A stretch of 64,000 bases of DNA from Burkholderia sp. D-99 (GCF_011605345.1 NZ_JAAOXM010000013.1:62001-126000); one strand, 5' to 3'; shown: positions 24,566-32,906, numbered from the stretch's first letter. Notes: generated by a model from the letters alone, not told the origin. Program-made: numbers and translations.

Positions 24566-25378
24566 ATGACAACGAAAACGTCGACGATGGGCGCGGCCGT
24601 GGCCGCCCGCGCATGGCGCGGCGTCGCGCCGTGGCTCGTGCCGCTCGCGCTGCTGGCGGCATGGGAAGTCGGCGCGCGCATCGGCTGGCTGTCGACCCGC
24701 GTGCTGCCCGAGCCCGTCGCGGTCGTGCGAGCGGCCTGGTCGCTCGTGACCTCGGGTGAAATGTGGGCGAACGTGAAAGTCAGCACATGGCGCGCGCTGT
24801 TCGGTTTCGCGATCGGCGGCGGTGTCGGCCTGGCGTTGGGGCTCGCGACCGGCTTGTCGAAGGCGGCCGAGATCGCGCTCGATTCGACGATCCAGATGAT
24901 CCGCAACATCCCCGCGCTCGCGATGATTCCGCTCGTGATCCTGTGGTTCGGCATCGACGAGAAGGCGAAGCTGTTCCTCGTTGCGCTCGGGGTGTTCTTT
25001 CCGGTCTACATCAACACGTATCACGGGATCCGCTCGGTCGATGCCAACCTCATCGAGATGGCGAAGAGCTACGGCGTGCGCGGCTTTGCGCTGTACCGCG
25101 ACGTGATCCTGCCCGGAGCGTTGCCGTCGATTCTCGTCGGCGTGCGCTTTGCGCTCGGGCTGATGTGGGTGATGTTGATTGTCGCGGAAACGATCTCCGC
25201 GCAGTCGGGTATCGGCTACATGACGATGAACGCACGTGAATTCCTGCAGACCGACGTGGTGGTGGTCGGCATCCTGCTGTACGCGGTGCTCGGCAAACTG
25301 GCCGACGTGCTGGCGAAATGGCTCGAGCGCGTGACGCTGCGCTGGCACCCCGCCTATCAATCAGGAGCAAAGGCATGA
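24566..25378 (+). CDS. ssuC: Sulfonate ABC transporter permease
   Basis: This inner-membrane permease for aliphatic sulfonates has 270 aa and about six helices. The EAA loop region is EMAKSYGVRGFALYRDVILPGALPS. An AGGAGG ribosome site precedes the ATG at 24566, 17 bp after ssuD. The stop overlaps the ssuB start as ATGA, which indicates translational coupling. Confidence 0.95.
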   Translation: MTTKTSTMGAAVAARAWRGVAPWLVPLALLAAWEVGARIGWLSTRVLPEPVAVVRAAWSLVTSGEMWANVKVSTWRALFGFAIGGGVGLALGLATGLSKAAEIALDSTIQMIRNIPALAMIPLVILWFGIDEKAKLFLVALGVFFPVYINTYHGIRSVDANLIEMAKSYGVRGFALYRDVILPGALPSILVGVRFALGLMWVMLIVAETISAQSGIGYMTMNAREFLQTDVVVVGILLYAVLGKLADVLAKWLERVTLRWHPAYQSGAKA

Positions 25379-26334
25379 ATGCGACGACTTCGGCGGCCGC
25401 CTACGGCCTGCTCGCCGGCGCAGACCTCGAGGCCGAACTTGCACAGGCGCGCATCGCTGACGGCGACGCGCGGGATGCGGCGATCCTCGAACGTGACGGC
25501 AGTGCATCCGTCGTTCCGCTCGCGCGGCGGCGGGCAGGCGGCCCGGCACCCGACGACGCGGTGACGCTGTCGGGCGTCAGCAAGCGCTTCGGCGCACGCA
25601 CGGTGCTCGACAACGTCGAGCTCGGCATCGCACGTGGCAGTTTCGTCGCGATTGTCGGCCGCAGCGGCTGCGGCAAGTCGACCCTGCTGCGTCTCGTCGC
25701 CGGGCTCGAGCAGCCGAGCAGCGGCGCGCTCGTGACGCGCGGCGATGGCGGCGGCGTGCTCGACACGCGGATCATGTACCAGGATGCGCGCCTGCTGCCA
25801 TGGAAGACCGTGCTGCAGAACGTGATGCTGGGCCTCGGACGCGGCGCGCGCGACGATGCGCGCGCGGTGCTCGATGAAGTCGGCCTGCTGGAGCGTGCGA
25901 ACGACTGGCCGGCGCAACTGTCGGGCGGCCAGCGGCAGCGTGTGGCACTGGCGCGCGCGCTCGTTCACCGGCCGCAACTGCTGTTGCTCGACGAGCCGCT
26001 CGGCGCGCTTGACGCGCTGACCCGCATCGAGATGCATGCGCTGATCGAGCGGTTGTGGCGCGAACACCGGTTCACTGCGCTCCTCGTCACGCACGACGTG
26101 CAGGAGGCCGTTGCGCTCGGCGACCGCATCCTGCTCATCGAGCAGGGGCGTGTGGCGCTGGATCAGCCGGTGCCGCTCGACCGGCCGCGCGCCCGCGCAT
26201 CGGCTGCGTTTGCGGCGCTGGAGGATCGTGTGCTGAAACGCGTGCTCGCCGGCGGCCCAGGGGCAGCCGACCAGGGCGCGGTGCATGAGGCAGACAACGT
26301 TCGACCGGTCGGGCAGATCCGCTGGGCCGTTTAA
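25375..26334 (+). CDS. ssuB: Sulfonate ABC transporter ATP-binding protein
   Basis: This ATPase of the sulfonate importer has 319 aa, longer than the E. coli protein (about 255) because of an alanine-rich N-terminal extension of roughly 60 residues and a C-terminal tail. Walker A is GRSGCGKST (near residue 100), the Q-loop region YQDARLLPWK, the signature LSGGQRQRV and Walker B LLLLDEPLGALD. It overlaps ssuC by 4 bp. The substrate-binding protein is not in this operon. Confidence 0.94.
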   Translation: MNATTSAAAYGLLAGADLEAELAQARIADGDARDAAILERDGSASVVPLARRRAGGPAPDDAVTLSGVSKRFGARTVLDNVELGIARGSFVAIVGRSGCGKSTLLRLVAGLEQPSSGALVTRGDGGGVLDTRIMYQDARLLPWKTVLQNVMLGLGRGARDDARAVLDEVGLLERANDWPAQLSGGQRQRVALARALVHRPQLLLLDEPLGALDALTRIEMHALIERLWREHRFTALLVTHDVQEAVALGDRILLIEQGRVALDQPVPLDRPRARASAAFAALEDRVLKRVLAGGPGAADQGAVHEADNVRPVGQIRWAV

Positions 26335-26391
26335 ATCCGGGCGGCAGCGGCCGCCCGTTCTGAGATCTTTTTCTTCGGAGCGATCAACCTG

Positions 26392-26607
26392 ATGAGCATC
26401 ACTGCAATCAACGTACGTAACCAGTTCAAGGGCAAGGTGAAGGAGATCATTCGCGGATCCGTGGTCTCCGAGGTCGACGTCGAGACGCCGTTCGGCATCG
26501 TCACGTCGGTGATCACGACCCGTTCGGTCGACGAACTCGAACTGAAGGTCGGCGCGGAAGTCGTCGCGCTCGTGAAATCGACCGAAGTATCGATCGCACG
26601 CCTCTGA
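26392..26607 (+). CDS. Molbindin-type TOBE domain protein (molybdenum-pterin binding)
   Basis: This 71-aa single Mop/TOBE domain (SITAINVRNQFKGKVKEIIRG at the start, then DVETPFGIVTSVITTRSVDEL) is the size of stand-alone molbindins that oligomerise and bind molybdate or tungstate in the cytosol. It lies 57 bp after ssuB on the same strand and may share its transcript. A role in oxyanion storage is inference from the family. Confidence 0.88.
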   Translation: MSITAINVRNQFKGKVKEIIRGSVVSEVDVETPFGIVTSVITTRSVDELELKVGAEVVALVKSTEVSIARL

Positions 26608-26623
26608 GCGCGCGTGTCCCGCG

Positions 26624-26665
26624 CCGGGCGGCGCCACGGGCAACCTGCCCGTTGGCGCCGCCCGG
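26624..26665 (+). terminator. Strong hairpin closing the ssuDCB–molbindin transcript
   Basis: CCGGGCGGCGCCA and TGGCGCCGCCCGG (13-bp arms) enclose an inner CGGGCA/TGCCCG hairpin. The stem is very stable, but only CATTTGCG follows, so termination may be partial or the hairpin may protect the 3' end. Confidence 0.65.
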
Positions 26666-26748
26666 CATTTGCGCAGCGCGTTTGCCTTGGTATTCGGCGT
26701 CCGGACGAAGTGCTAGGATGGAGCGACACCGATGCCGGAGGCCAACGC

Positions 26749-26946
26749 ATGACCCCCATCCTTTCCCCCGAAGCCATCGAGGCGCTGAAGTGGATCGACC
26801 AGTTCGGTGAAAGCCGGCCGGTTCCCGCTGTGTTCGACGACGTCGTCTACGCGTTGCTGAACGAGGGGCTGATCTATCAGGCGGCGGCCGACCGGGTCGA
26901 CCTGACTGCCGATGGCAAATCCTTTTTATCCGACGAATACGATTGA
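26749..26946 (+). CDS. Small hypothetical protein
   Basis: This 65-aa acidic protein (MTPILSPEAIEALKWIDQ; tail FLSDEYD) has no signal peptide or membrane segment. CGGAGG precedes the ATG at 26749. The pattern of short helices resembles small winged-helix-like fragments (NEGLIYQAAADRVDLTADG), but no family is recognised. Codon use is like that of the neighbours. Confidence 0.7.
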   Translation: MTPILSPEAIEALKWIDQFGESRPVPAVFDDVVYALLNEGLIYQAAADRVDLTADGKSFLSDEYD

Positions 26947-27001
26947 GCGCACGGCGCCGGCCGCGCGGGCGGCCTGGCGCCGCGTCGCCACGGAGCGTGC
27001 G

Positions 27002-27247
27002 ATGGAACCGAGAGGCAGCGACCTCGGCGATTTCAGCGAGCCGTACCGCGGCTTCGAGATCGAGGTGAAGACCGAGCAGGTCTGGGACGGCGAGCATGCG
27101 CATTACCGCGTGCTGCAGGGCGATGCCGTGCGGATCGACTGGCGGCTCGTCAAGGTCGACGGGATGCTGCTGATCGAACGCCGCGTGATCGAGCGCGTGC
27201 TCGACGAGGCGCGGCGGGCGGTCGATGCCGAGTTGGGTGAGGGGTAG
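27002..27247 (+). CDS. Small hypothetical protein
   Basis: This 81-aa soluble protein is rich in charged residues. It contains SEPYRGFEIEVKTEQVWDG and a C-terminal helix VIERVLDEARRAVDAE. The ATG at 27002 has GGAG 7 nt upstream. It lies 55 bp after the previous small gene and just before dusA, so it may be co-transcribed with either. No function is recognised. Confidence 0.68.
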   Translation: MEPRGSDLGDFSEPYRGFEIEVKTEQVWDGEHAHYRVLQGDAVRIDWRLVKVDGMLLIERRVIERVLDEARRAVDAELGEG

Positions 27248-27331
27248 CGTGCATGGCGCGGGCAGGCTTGCCCGGTGTTGCGGTAAAATGCCGGGTTGTT
27301 TCCGCGCCGCCTGGCCTGTTGCCCGAAATCC

Positions 27332-28366
27332 ATGTCCGTACCGTCCTCGCTTCCTCCCCGCCGCGTATCCGTCGCGCCCATGCTCGACTGGACCGACCGT
27401 CATTGCCGTTCGTTCCACCGGACGCTGACGCGCGATACGTGGCTGTATACGGAGATGATCACGACGGGCGCGCTGCTGTTCGGCGATGCCCAGCGGCATC
27501 TTGCGTTCACGCCGAACGAATCGCCGGTCGCGCTGCAGTTGGGCGGTAGCGAGCGCGACGATCTCGCGCGCGCGGCGAAGCTCGGCGAGCAGTGGGGCTA
27601 CGACGAAATCAACCTGAATTGCGGATGCCCGTCAGAGCGCGTGCAGCGCGGCGCGTTCGGCGCGTGCCTGATGAACGAGCCGCAGCTTGTCGCCGACTGC
27701 GTGAAGGCGATGCGCGATGCGGTGTCGGTGCCGGTCACGGTCAAGCACCGGATCGGTGTCGACGCTGTCGAGGACTACGCATTCGTGCGCGACTTCGTCG
27801 GCACGGTGGCCGAGGCTGGCTGCGAGACGTTCGTCGTGCATGCACGCAATGCGATCCTGAAAGGATTGTCGCCGAAAGAGAATCGCGAGATCCCGCCGCT
27901 CAAGTACGACTACGCGTATCAGTTGAAGCGCGATTTTCCGTCGCTCGAGATCGTCATCAACGGCGGCATCACGACGCTCGACGAGGTTGCGCAGCATCTC
28001 GAGCATGTCGACGGCGTGATGCTCGGCCGCGAGGCGTATCACAACCCGTACGTGCTTGCGGAGGTCGATGCGCGTTTCTATGGATCGACCGCGGCGACGC
28101 CGACGCGCGAAGAGGCCGAGGCGAAGCTGATCGAATACTGCGCGGCCGAACTGAAGCGCGGGACCTACCTCGGCGCGATCGTGCGGCACGCGCTTGGACT
28201 ATATCGTGGCATGCCCGGCGCACGCGGCTGGCGTCGCGTGCTGTCCGACAACAAGAAGCTCGCACGCGGCGATCTGGCCGTGTTCGACGAGGCGCGCGCG
28301 CATCTGAACGAGGCCGAAGAAGTTTTTGCAAAAAAAGCTTTGCAAGATTCAAAAGTGTTCGTATAA
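27332..28366 (+). CDS. dusA: tRNA-dihydrouridine(20/20a) synthase DusA
   Basis: This FMN- and NADPH-dependent enzyme reduces U20 and U20a in the D-loop of tRNAs. It has 344 aa. VAPMLDWTDRHCRSFHR at the start marks the DusA subfamily. The catalytic cysteine lies in INLNCGCPSERVQRG, and KHRIGVD, FVVHARNA and INGGITTLDE bind FMN and substrate. The tRNA-His promoter lies inside its last codons, so its 3' end is shared with a tRNA gene. Confidence 0.96.
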   Translation: MSVPSSLPPRRVSVAPMLDWTDRHCRSFHRTLTRDTWLYTEMITTGALLFGDAQRHLAFTPNESPVALQLGGSERDDLARAAKLGEQWGYDEINLNCGCPSERVQRGAFGACLMNEPQLVADCVKAMRDAVSVPVTVKHRIGVDAVEDYAFVRDFVGTVAEAGCETFVVHARNAILKGLSPKENREIPPLKYDYAYQLKRDFPSLEIVINGGITTLDEVAQHLEHVDGVMLGREAYHNPYVLAEVDARFYGSTAATPTREEAEAKLIEYCAAELKRGTYLGAIVRHALGLYRGMPGARGWRRVLSDNKKLARGDLAVFDEARAHLNEAEEVFAKKALQDSKVFV

Positions 28367-28367
28367 T
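28340..28367 (+). promoter_or_regulatory. tRNA-His promoter inside the 3' end of dusA
   Basis: TTGCAA (28340-28345) and TATAAT (28362-28367) are separated by 16 bp. Most of the promoter lies within the last codons of dusA. Confidence 0.8.
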
Positions 28368-28368
28368 C

Positions 28369-28408
28369 TTGTTCTTCGCTGCTGAAACACAAAAGCAGCG
28401 AAGAACAA
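28369..28408. repeat. 15-bp perfect inverted repeat between dusA and tRNA-His
   Basis: TTGTTCTTCGCTGCT (28369-28383) and AGCAGCGAAGAACAA (28394-28408) are perfectly complementary around a 10-nt loop. It starts right after the tRNA-His -10 box, so the tRNA precursor would begin within its left arm. It can serve as dusA terminator or as a processing signal in the tRNA leader. Confidence 0.75.
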
Positions 28409-28422
28409 AAAGCAGTAACAGT

Positions 28423-28499
28423 GGTGGCTGTAGCTCAGTTGGTAGAGTCCAGGATTGTGATTCCTGTCGTCGTGGGTTCGAGTCCCATCAGCCACCCCA
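28423..28499 (+). tRNA. tRNA-His(GTG)
   Basis: The 77-nt gene includes the extra 5' G typical of histidine tRNA (GGTGGCTG...CAGCCACCCCA), anticodon GTG in loop TTGTGAT, T loop TTCGAGT and encoded CCA. The accessory-looking region starts right after it. Confidence 0.97.
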
Positions 28500-28508
28500 C
28501 CGAATGCA

Positions 28509-28787
28509 TTAACAAAACAGGCGCTTAGGCGTCTGTTTTGCTTTGCGCGAGAGAATCTGGCGCAATAGCGTCGATTCGAGCCTCGCCATCTCCAGAGCGT
28601 TCTGCTCGCCATCCGTCCATTTCACGCACGTAGTCAGGAACATCTCGATGTTGCGCTTGAGCCGTACCGCGCACAGCGGCGGGGGCATTCCGGCCAACGG
28701 GATCGCGATCGCGTAGACGTGCTGCATGTTGTACGGACAGCGATCGCGTATTTCGAGCGGCTTCGAACGGGTATCCGGAAACTGCAT
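28509..28787 (-). CDS. Hypothetical ORF downstream of tRNA-His (doubtful)
   Basis: This 92-codon frame is on the minus strand and its end overlaps the tRNA-His terminator. No signal, motif or good ribosome site is seen. The DNA here has lower GC than the flanks and ordinary codon bias is weak, so it may be a remnant of an acquired gene or a chance frame. The rest of 28788-29078 holds nothing I can support. Confidence 0.3.
   Translation of the reverse strand: MQFPDTRSKPLEIRDRCPYNMQHVYAIAIPLAGMPPPLCAVRLKRNIEMFLTTCVKWTDGEQNALEMARLESTLLRQILSRKAKQTPKRLFC
28514..28539 (+). terminator. Terminator of tRNA-His
   Basis: AAAACAGGCGC and GCGTCTGTTTT form a stem with one G·U pair around TTAG, ending in TTTT. 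It lies 15 bp after the tRNA. Confidence 0.75.
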
Positions 28788-29078
28788 CGGAACACGCGCT
28801 CAGCTTCCAGGCGCGTGCCGTACCTCGGGCCGTCGAAAATTTCGGTCTTGGAAATCCGAGTGAATAAACGCTGCCGCGCCAATGCGGCGAGAGGAGCGGG
28901 CGCTCAATTTTTCGATCGCGTTTCGCTCGCTCTATTGGCGGAGCAGCGTTCTACGGTAAATTGACGGGCCCCACAGGTTTTGAATCCGAGGCTTTTCGGG
29001 CAATCCATGCGGTGAAAGAGTAGGCCCGTGGCACAGGCAATGGAGCGGTAAAAAGATACGGGGCCCAAGGTGATGGTT

Positions 29079-29525
29079 ATGACGACTTTCAGGGTAGTGA
29101 GGGTGTCGTTTTATCTGCTCGCTGGAGTTGCACCGGCGATGCCCCTGCTGATCTTGTCGTGGTTTTTGTTTGTCTTCTCTTTGCTGGATTTGGCCGTGGA
29201 TTGGCCTACAGCGTGGTCTTTCCTTTTCTCCAACGCAGGGAGCATCGGCTTGCTTCTCGCAACGTGCGTTTTGCCTCAAAAGGCACGCATCAAACACGTT
29301 GCGGGAGTCATCGTTCTCTTGATCTGCGGGAGCGTCGTCAGCTTGCCGTCGGCCATTGCCTCGGTGGATAAAATCATCGATAACCACCGAATCGGTTATC
29401 ACCTGCACCCGGTGGATTTCGGTGATTATGCCCTCATCGCTTGCAACGTCGTGGTGATTGTCTATGTGCTGGAAGCATTTGTGGCACTGCTTGTGAGACG
29501 CTGGGCCAGGCATCGTCTGCGATAG
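29079..29525 (+). CDS. Hypothetical membrane protein in low-GC segment
   Basis: This 148-aa protein has four hydrophobic segments (VSFYLLAGVAPAMPLLILSW, WSFLFSNAGSIGLLLAT, VAGVIVLLICGSVVSLP and YALIACNVVVIVYVLEAFVALL) and a basic C-terminus (RRWARHRLR). AAGG lies 8 nt before the ATG at 29079, so two start codons just upstream are less likely. GC content is clearly lower than in the core genes, suggesting acquisition. No family is recognised. The following 370 bp to 29899 show no gene. Confidence 0.65.
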   Translation: MTTFRVVRVSFYLLAGVAPAMPLLILSWFLFVFSLLDLAVDWPTAWSFLFSNAGSIGLLLATCVLPQKARIKHVAGVIVLLICGSVVSLPSAIASVDKIIDNHRIGYHLHPVDFGDYALIACNVVVIVYVLEAFVALLVRRWARHRLR

Positions 29526-29899
29526 GTTCTGATACCGCGTCCTCCTCGCAAAATCATCGCGCTGTTTCCCTTTCTTGAGCAGGTGTCTCAGGTACTGAAT
29601 CTGACGCAAGATGCTGCGTAAACCGTCGTCACCTACATCTGGTCGGCAGGTGCATGGCGGTCGAGTACGGCGCTACGACCATCTTCTCCGCCCGACGGGT
29701 GCAGTTCGATCCAGGCAGCATCGCGACCGTTCGATGGCTTCGGCCTGTGGCCGCATCCGCTGATCTTCCTGCTTGACGTATCAGGCCGTGCGCCGCGCTT
29801 GCCCTGTTCGCTGTGCCACGGATTGGGCTGTTTGCCTTTTGGTGTCCGGAAAGTTGCGTATATGGACGTAGTGAATGCGGCGAAAAAGCAAACCCGTCC

Positions 29900-30418
29900 T
29901 CACCGATCGACCGCGTTGCTCGCGATTCCCGCCTGAACCGTTCGCGTGTTCCGAAAAACCACCCACGACCACAAAGCGCCGCCGGCCACCTTGGCGACGA
30001 ACTGCAATGCGGCGATCGTCGGAAACACTGCCCCGAACGCAATCAGCGGAAAGATGATGGAGTCGACAGCCGCACCCGCGACGTTCGCGCCGTTTGCGCG
30101 TGCCAGTATCGGAAAGCGACGTGCGAGTTGAAACACGACTGCGCTCGCCACGGCTGCCGAACCGAACGCCACCAGAGACGCGAGGGCGATTTCCTTGGCG
30201 GCGGGATTGAGCGCGTAACTGACGACGCCGGCGGCTGCGATCAACGCAAACATCCGTGACCAAAGTGCGCGGCCGCGCCAGTCCAGGTGGAGCCGGTCTC
30301 GAATCGCGAGATCGAGTCCGATCAGCAGGAACGCGATGATCGGTGTAGCAGCCGGTCCGAAATGAGCGACCATCAGGTTGGCGACAGCGACCGCTGCGAT
30401 ATAGATCAAGACGTACAT
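29900..30418 (-). CDS. VUT-family transporter (YhhQ-like, queuosine-precursor type)
   Basis: This 172-aa integral membrane protein has several hydrophobic helices. It begins MYVLIYIAAVAVANLMVAHFG and contains FPILARANGANVAGAAVDSIIF and FVAKVAGGALWSWVVF, which fit the vitamin-uptake-transporter/YhhQ family that imports queuosine precursors (preQ0/preQ1). It is somewhat shorter than YhhQ (about 220 aa). AGGGAAA precedes the ATG. It stands alone among short unknown genes; substrate is inference from family. Confidence 0.75.
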   Translation of the reverse strand: MYVLIYIAAVAVANLMVAHFGPAATPIIAFLLIGLDLAIRDRLHLDWRGRALWSRMFALIAAAGVVSYALNPAAKEIALASLVAFGSAAVASAVVFQLARRFPILARANGANVAGAAVDSIIFPLIAFGAVFPTIAALQFVAKVAGGALWSWVVFRNTRTVQAGIASNAVDR

Positions 30419-30699
30419 GATTTCCCTGCAGTAAAGAGTGCGAGCTGCATCGATTCGGAGCCGAAGTTTGCCATATATGGCCGATCAACCGGACTGGCGC
30501 TTCGCTACTTGCGAGCCGCAGTCGAACTGCGAACGACTGACGGAAAGCCAGCGTTGGGAGCGACACGACATCGTCACCGTGTAGCCGGTTTTCGTCAAAC
30601 CCACGTCGACGCGAGATTGTATGGCCGTATCCAGTCGACGTGATGGTGCTCAGTTTCCTCTCCCGACTAAGGTTCTCGCTTCCCGTGCCGTTATCTTCT

Positions 30700-30772
30700 C
30701 TGGACAGCCCTCGTGCCTCGAATGCTGATCCGTGTTCTTGCCTGCTCGCGTTCCGCGTGAGCAGGCTTTTTT
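30700..30772 (+). ncRNA. Candidate small RNA A with intrinsic terminator
   Basis: A GCCTGCTC/GAGCAGGC stem (30740-30766) is followed by T6 on the plus strand, but no plus-strand gene ends upstream: the nearest upstream gene runs the other way. The motif CCTCGTGCC lies at 30709-30717, 31 nt from the start of the terminator stem. The 5' end is a guess. The surrounding 30419-31028 holds no supportable protein gene. Confidence 0.45.
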
Positions 30773-30849
30773 CGTTTATGGCGGCCCGTTGCTGCCTGAA
30801 TGGCGGAATAAGACAGGGACTTGGCAGGAACCGACAGAGCGCAACAGTC

Positions 30850-30942
30850 TTACGTTGGTGTAATGTATCGACTTCCTCGTGCCCTCATGCTTTGCAGGGC
30901 CGTTCGATCCCGACAACCCATGACGGCGTCGGGATTTTTTTT
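30850..30942 (+). ncRNA. Candidate small RNA B with intrinsic terminator
   Basis: ATCCCGAC/GTCGGGAT (30907-30935) is followed by eight T on the plus strand, 170 nt after terminator A, with no gene between. TTCCTCGTGCC (30873-30883) leads into a small hairpin GCCCT/AGGGC and then the terminator. Motif-to-terminator distance is nearly the same as in candidate A. The 5' end is a guess. Confidence 0.5.
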
Positions 30943-31028
30943 GCCTGCATCCCGTTGCTCCGGCAACGAGTTGCAGCGGTGCGCGAATCCGGCACGGCGT
31001 CCGGCAGGCAGGTGGTGACGCGATCGCG

Positions 31029-31367
31029 TCAGACGTGAAGGACGCGAACGCCTGCGAACGTCACGAGCCAGTGTGCGGCGACGGCGCATGCAAGGTGCGC
31101 GACGATGACGTGCGCGGGGCGACGCCGTGAAAACAGATAGGCACCGAGCATCGCAAACAGGGCAGGTGGACCGAACATGTACGCGAACAGGTCGACGATG
31201 GCGTGCGTCGTTGCTGCGCAAGCATCTACGCCGCCACCGCAGGAACCGGCCGGCGGCACGCATGACCGATCGAACGCGACGCACAGGCGACTGTCGATCA
31301 TGGCCCACGCGATCACGCTGGCGACGCCCGCGATCGCAAATCCGATCGTTCCGAAGAGACGTCGCAT
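31029..31367 (-). CDS. Hypothetical membrane protein
   Basis: This 112-aa protein has three to four membrane segments: FGTIGFAIAGVASVIAWAM near the start, LFAYMFGPPALFAMLGAYLF, and VIVAHLACAVAAHWLVTFAG. Three cysteines in the loop between (RLCVAFDRSCVPPAGSCGGG) could form disulfides if periplasmic. TGGAGAAATC precedes the ATG at 31367; an upstream extension lacks such a site. No family is recognised. Confidence 0.65.
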   Translation of the reverse strand: MRRLFGTIGFAIAGVASVIAWAMIDSRLCVAFDRSCVPPAGSCGGGVDACAATTHAIVDLFAYMFGPPALFAMLGAYLFSRRRPAHVIVAHLACAVAAHWLVTFAGVRVLHV

Positions 31368-31524
31368 CGTTTGATTTCTCCAGGGACCTGCTCCCGTCGT
31401 CCGGGGTCTGGCCGACACAGTATCGTTCGCACGTGGCGACGTTGAGCTTTGCATGCCGCCACACGCGGTATATTTTGCGGTCAGACATCCCGATCAAGAG
31501 AACCTGCGGAAGGAGTGACCACCG

Positions 31525-32040
31525 ATGCCGGAAATCCGCGCCACGCTGCGTGTCGCGACAGCACAAGACGCAAACCACATCGCTCGCCTGCACACGCTGA
31601 GCTGGCAAACCGCATACAGCCACATCTTGCCGGCGGCCTACCTGTCCGACGAGGTGCCGACGGAACACGCGACCCGGTGGCGGCAATATCTCGGTCGCAA
31701 TGAAAACGAGCGGGGCCTGGTGCTGGTCGCCGAGGCGGACGGTGAACCCGTGGGCTTCGTCAGTGCCGAGCGCCCCGTCGATCCGGCGCTTGGCGTGCTG
31801 CTCGACTGCCTGCATGTCCATCCATCGCATCACGGAAGCGGCACGGGCAAGCGCATGATCGAAGCCGTCCGCGCATGGGCGCGAACGCTCGGTGTGGACA
31901 AGGTCCACCTGAAGGTGCTGGAGGGCAACGAACGCGCGATCGGTTTCTACGAGCACAACGGCTGGCAGCTGGCGGGTATCGAAACGAGCCGCATCGGCCC
32001 GACGGACGTCACCGACCGGATCTATGCGATACGGGCCTAG
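31525..32040 (+). CDS. GNAT-family N-acetyltransferase
   Basis: This 171-aa acetyl-CoA-dependent acetyltransferase has beta strands LVAEADGEPVGFVSAE, the acetyl-CoA loop LHVHPSHHGSGTGKRMIEA (R/Q-x-x-G-x-G/A type) and the C-terminal GFYEHNGWQLAG motif. It resembles Rim/phosphinothricin-type enzymes, but the substrate is unknown. GGAAGGAG lies upstream of the ATG. Confidence 0.9.
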   Translation: MPEIRATLRVATAQDANHIARLHTLSWQTAYSHILPAAYLSDEVPTEHATRWRQYLGRNENERGLVLVAEADGEPVGFVSAERPVDPALGVLLDCLHVHPSHHGSGTGKRMIEAVRAWARTLGVDKVHLKVLEGNERAIGFYEHNGWQLAGIETSRIGPTDVTDRIYAIRA

Positions 32041-32115
32041 CCGTTTGACGACGTTCGGGGCGACGGCCGCACGATGTGCGGCCATCTCCGCGCGAAAGTC
32101 GAACGTACTTCACCG

Positions 32116-32580
32116 TTACTCGCCGCAGTACCGCACGAGCAAATCGACTTCCGTCTCGTGCACCTCGACGGGCAGGGTCGTTGCGCCTGCATAAGCAAGA
32201 TAGCGCGCGCGATGCTGGCCGTTTCGGAACGACGCGACGCCGACCTTCGACAGGCCGGGGATGCCGAGCAGCGTTCGTGTTCTCGTCTCGCGAAACGTGA
32301 TGTACGGCATGTCCGGAATCCTGTCCTGTTCGGGATCGAGGAATTCGCGAATGCCCGCGGCTTTTCCCGGGGCCCAGTACAGAACAGACGGCAAGACGTA
32401 ATCCGTCGTGTCCCGGTCGGCACATGCCAGCAGTTTCGCCAGGTCGATCGTCACGACCCGGTGTCGCGTATCGTCGGACGAGAATACCCGCTTGAGGTGC
32501 GTATGCGCATAGGGTGTGTGCCCGGGAAGCTGGACAATCCAGACTTCTACGCCATTTTGTTGTGCGCGGGCGAGTGCCAT
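32116..32580 (-). CDS. Plasmid fertility-inhibition-factor-like / ParB-fold protein
   Basis: This 154-aa soluble protein starts at the ATG at 32580 (AGAGGAAATA upstream). The C-terminal part contains GVASFRNGQHRARYLAYAG followed by TTLPVEVH, which is the ParB/sulfiredoxin-type nucleotide-fold motif (xGxHR). The overall pattern recalls the plasmid fertility-inhibition factor family found on proteobacterial chromosomes, but I assign this by eye only. It could instead be another ParB-fold enzyme. It lies in the accessory stretch. The 326 bp between it and the next gene show nothing. Confidence 0.55.
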   Translation of the reverse strand: MALARAQQNGVEVWIVQLPGHTPYAHTHLKRVFSSDDTRHRVVTIDLAKLLACADRDTTDYVLPSVLYWAPGKAAGIREFLDPEQDRIPDMPYITFRETRTRTLLGIPGLSKVGVASFRNGQHRARYLAYAGATTLPVEVHETEVDLLVRYCGE

Positions 32581-32906
32581 TATTTCCTCTGGTGTTGCAA
32601 GCGGTCGTCTTGGCAGGAGTTTAGCAGTGCGATTGCCACGGCGAAGCAGGGCAATACCCGGAACAGGAAAGCTGATCGAATCGCAGCAGAACCTGAACCG
32701 CGAGCGAAAGCGCAGAACGGAATGGTGGGCAAATCGAGTGCGGTCATGTGTCGCCGATCGATATCGACAGGTCACGAGAATATCGCGATACTGCCGGCGG
32801 GAATGGCGTGCCGCACGAATTTCATCCAGGATTCACACTGTGTCGCGAAACCCGGCACGCGCGGATCATCACAAGCACAGGGAAGGCAGGTTGACCGGAG
32901 AAAACC

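Noticed and set aside
28349..28612. Minus-strand frame across tRNA-His
   Set aside because: It covers the tRNA gene itself and translates its complement, a familiar false prediction.
29629..30042. Minus-strand frame overlapping the VUT transporter end
   Set aside because: It is Arg/Ser-rich and in a different frame from the transporter, with no conserved features.
30640..31038. 132-codon plus-strand frame
   Set aside because: It reads through both orphan terminators, has no ribosome site and its protein has no sensible pattern, so small RNAs are a better explanation.
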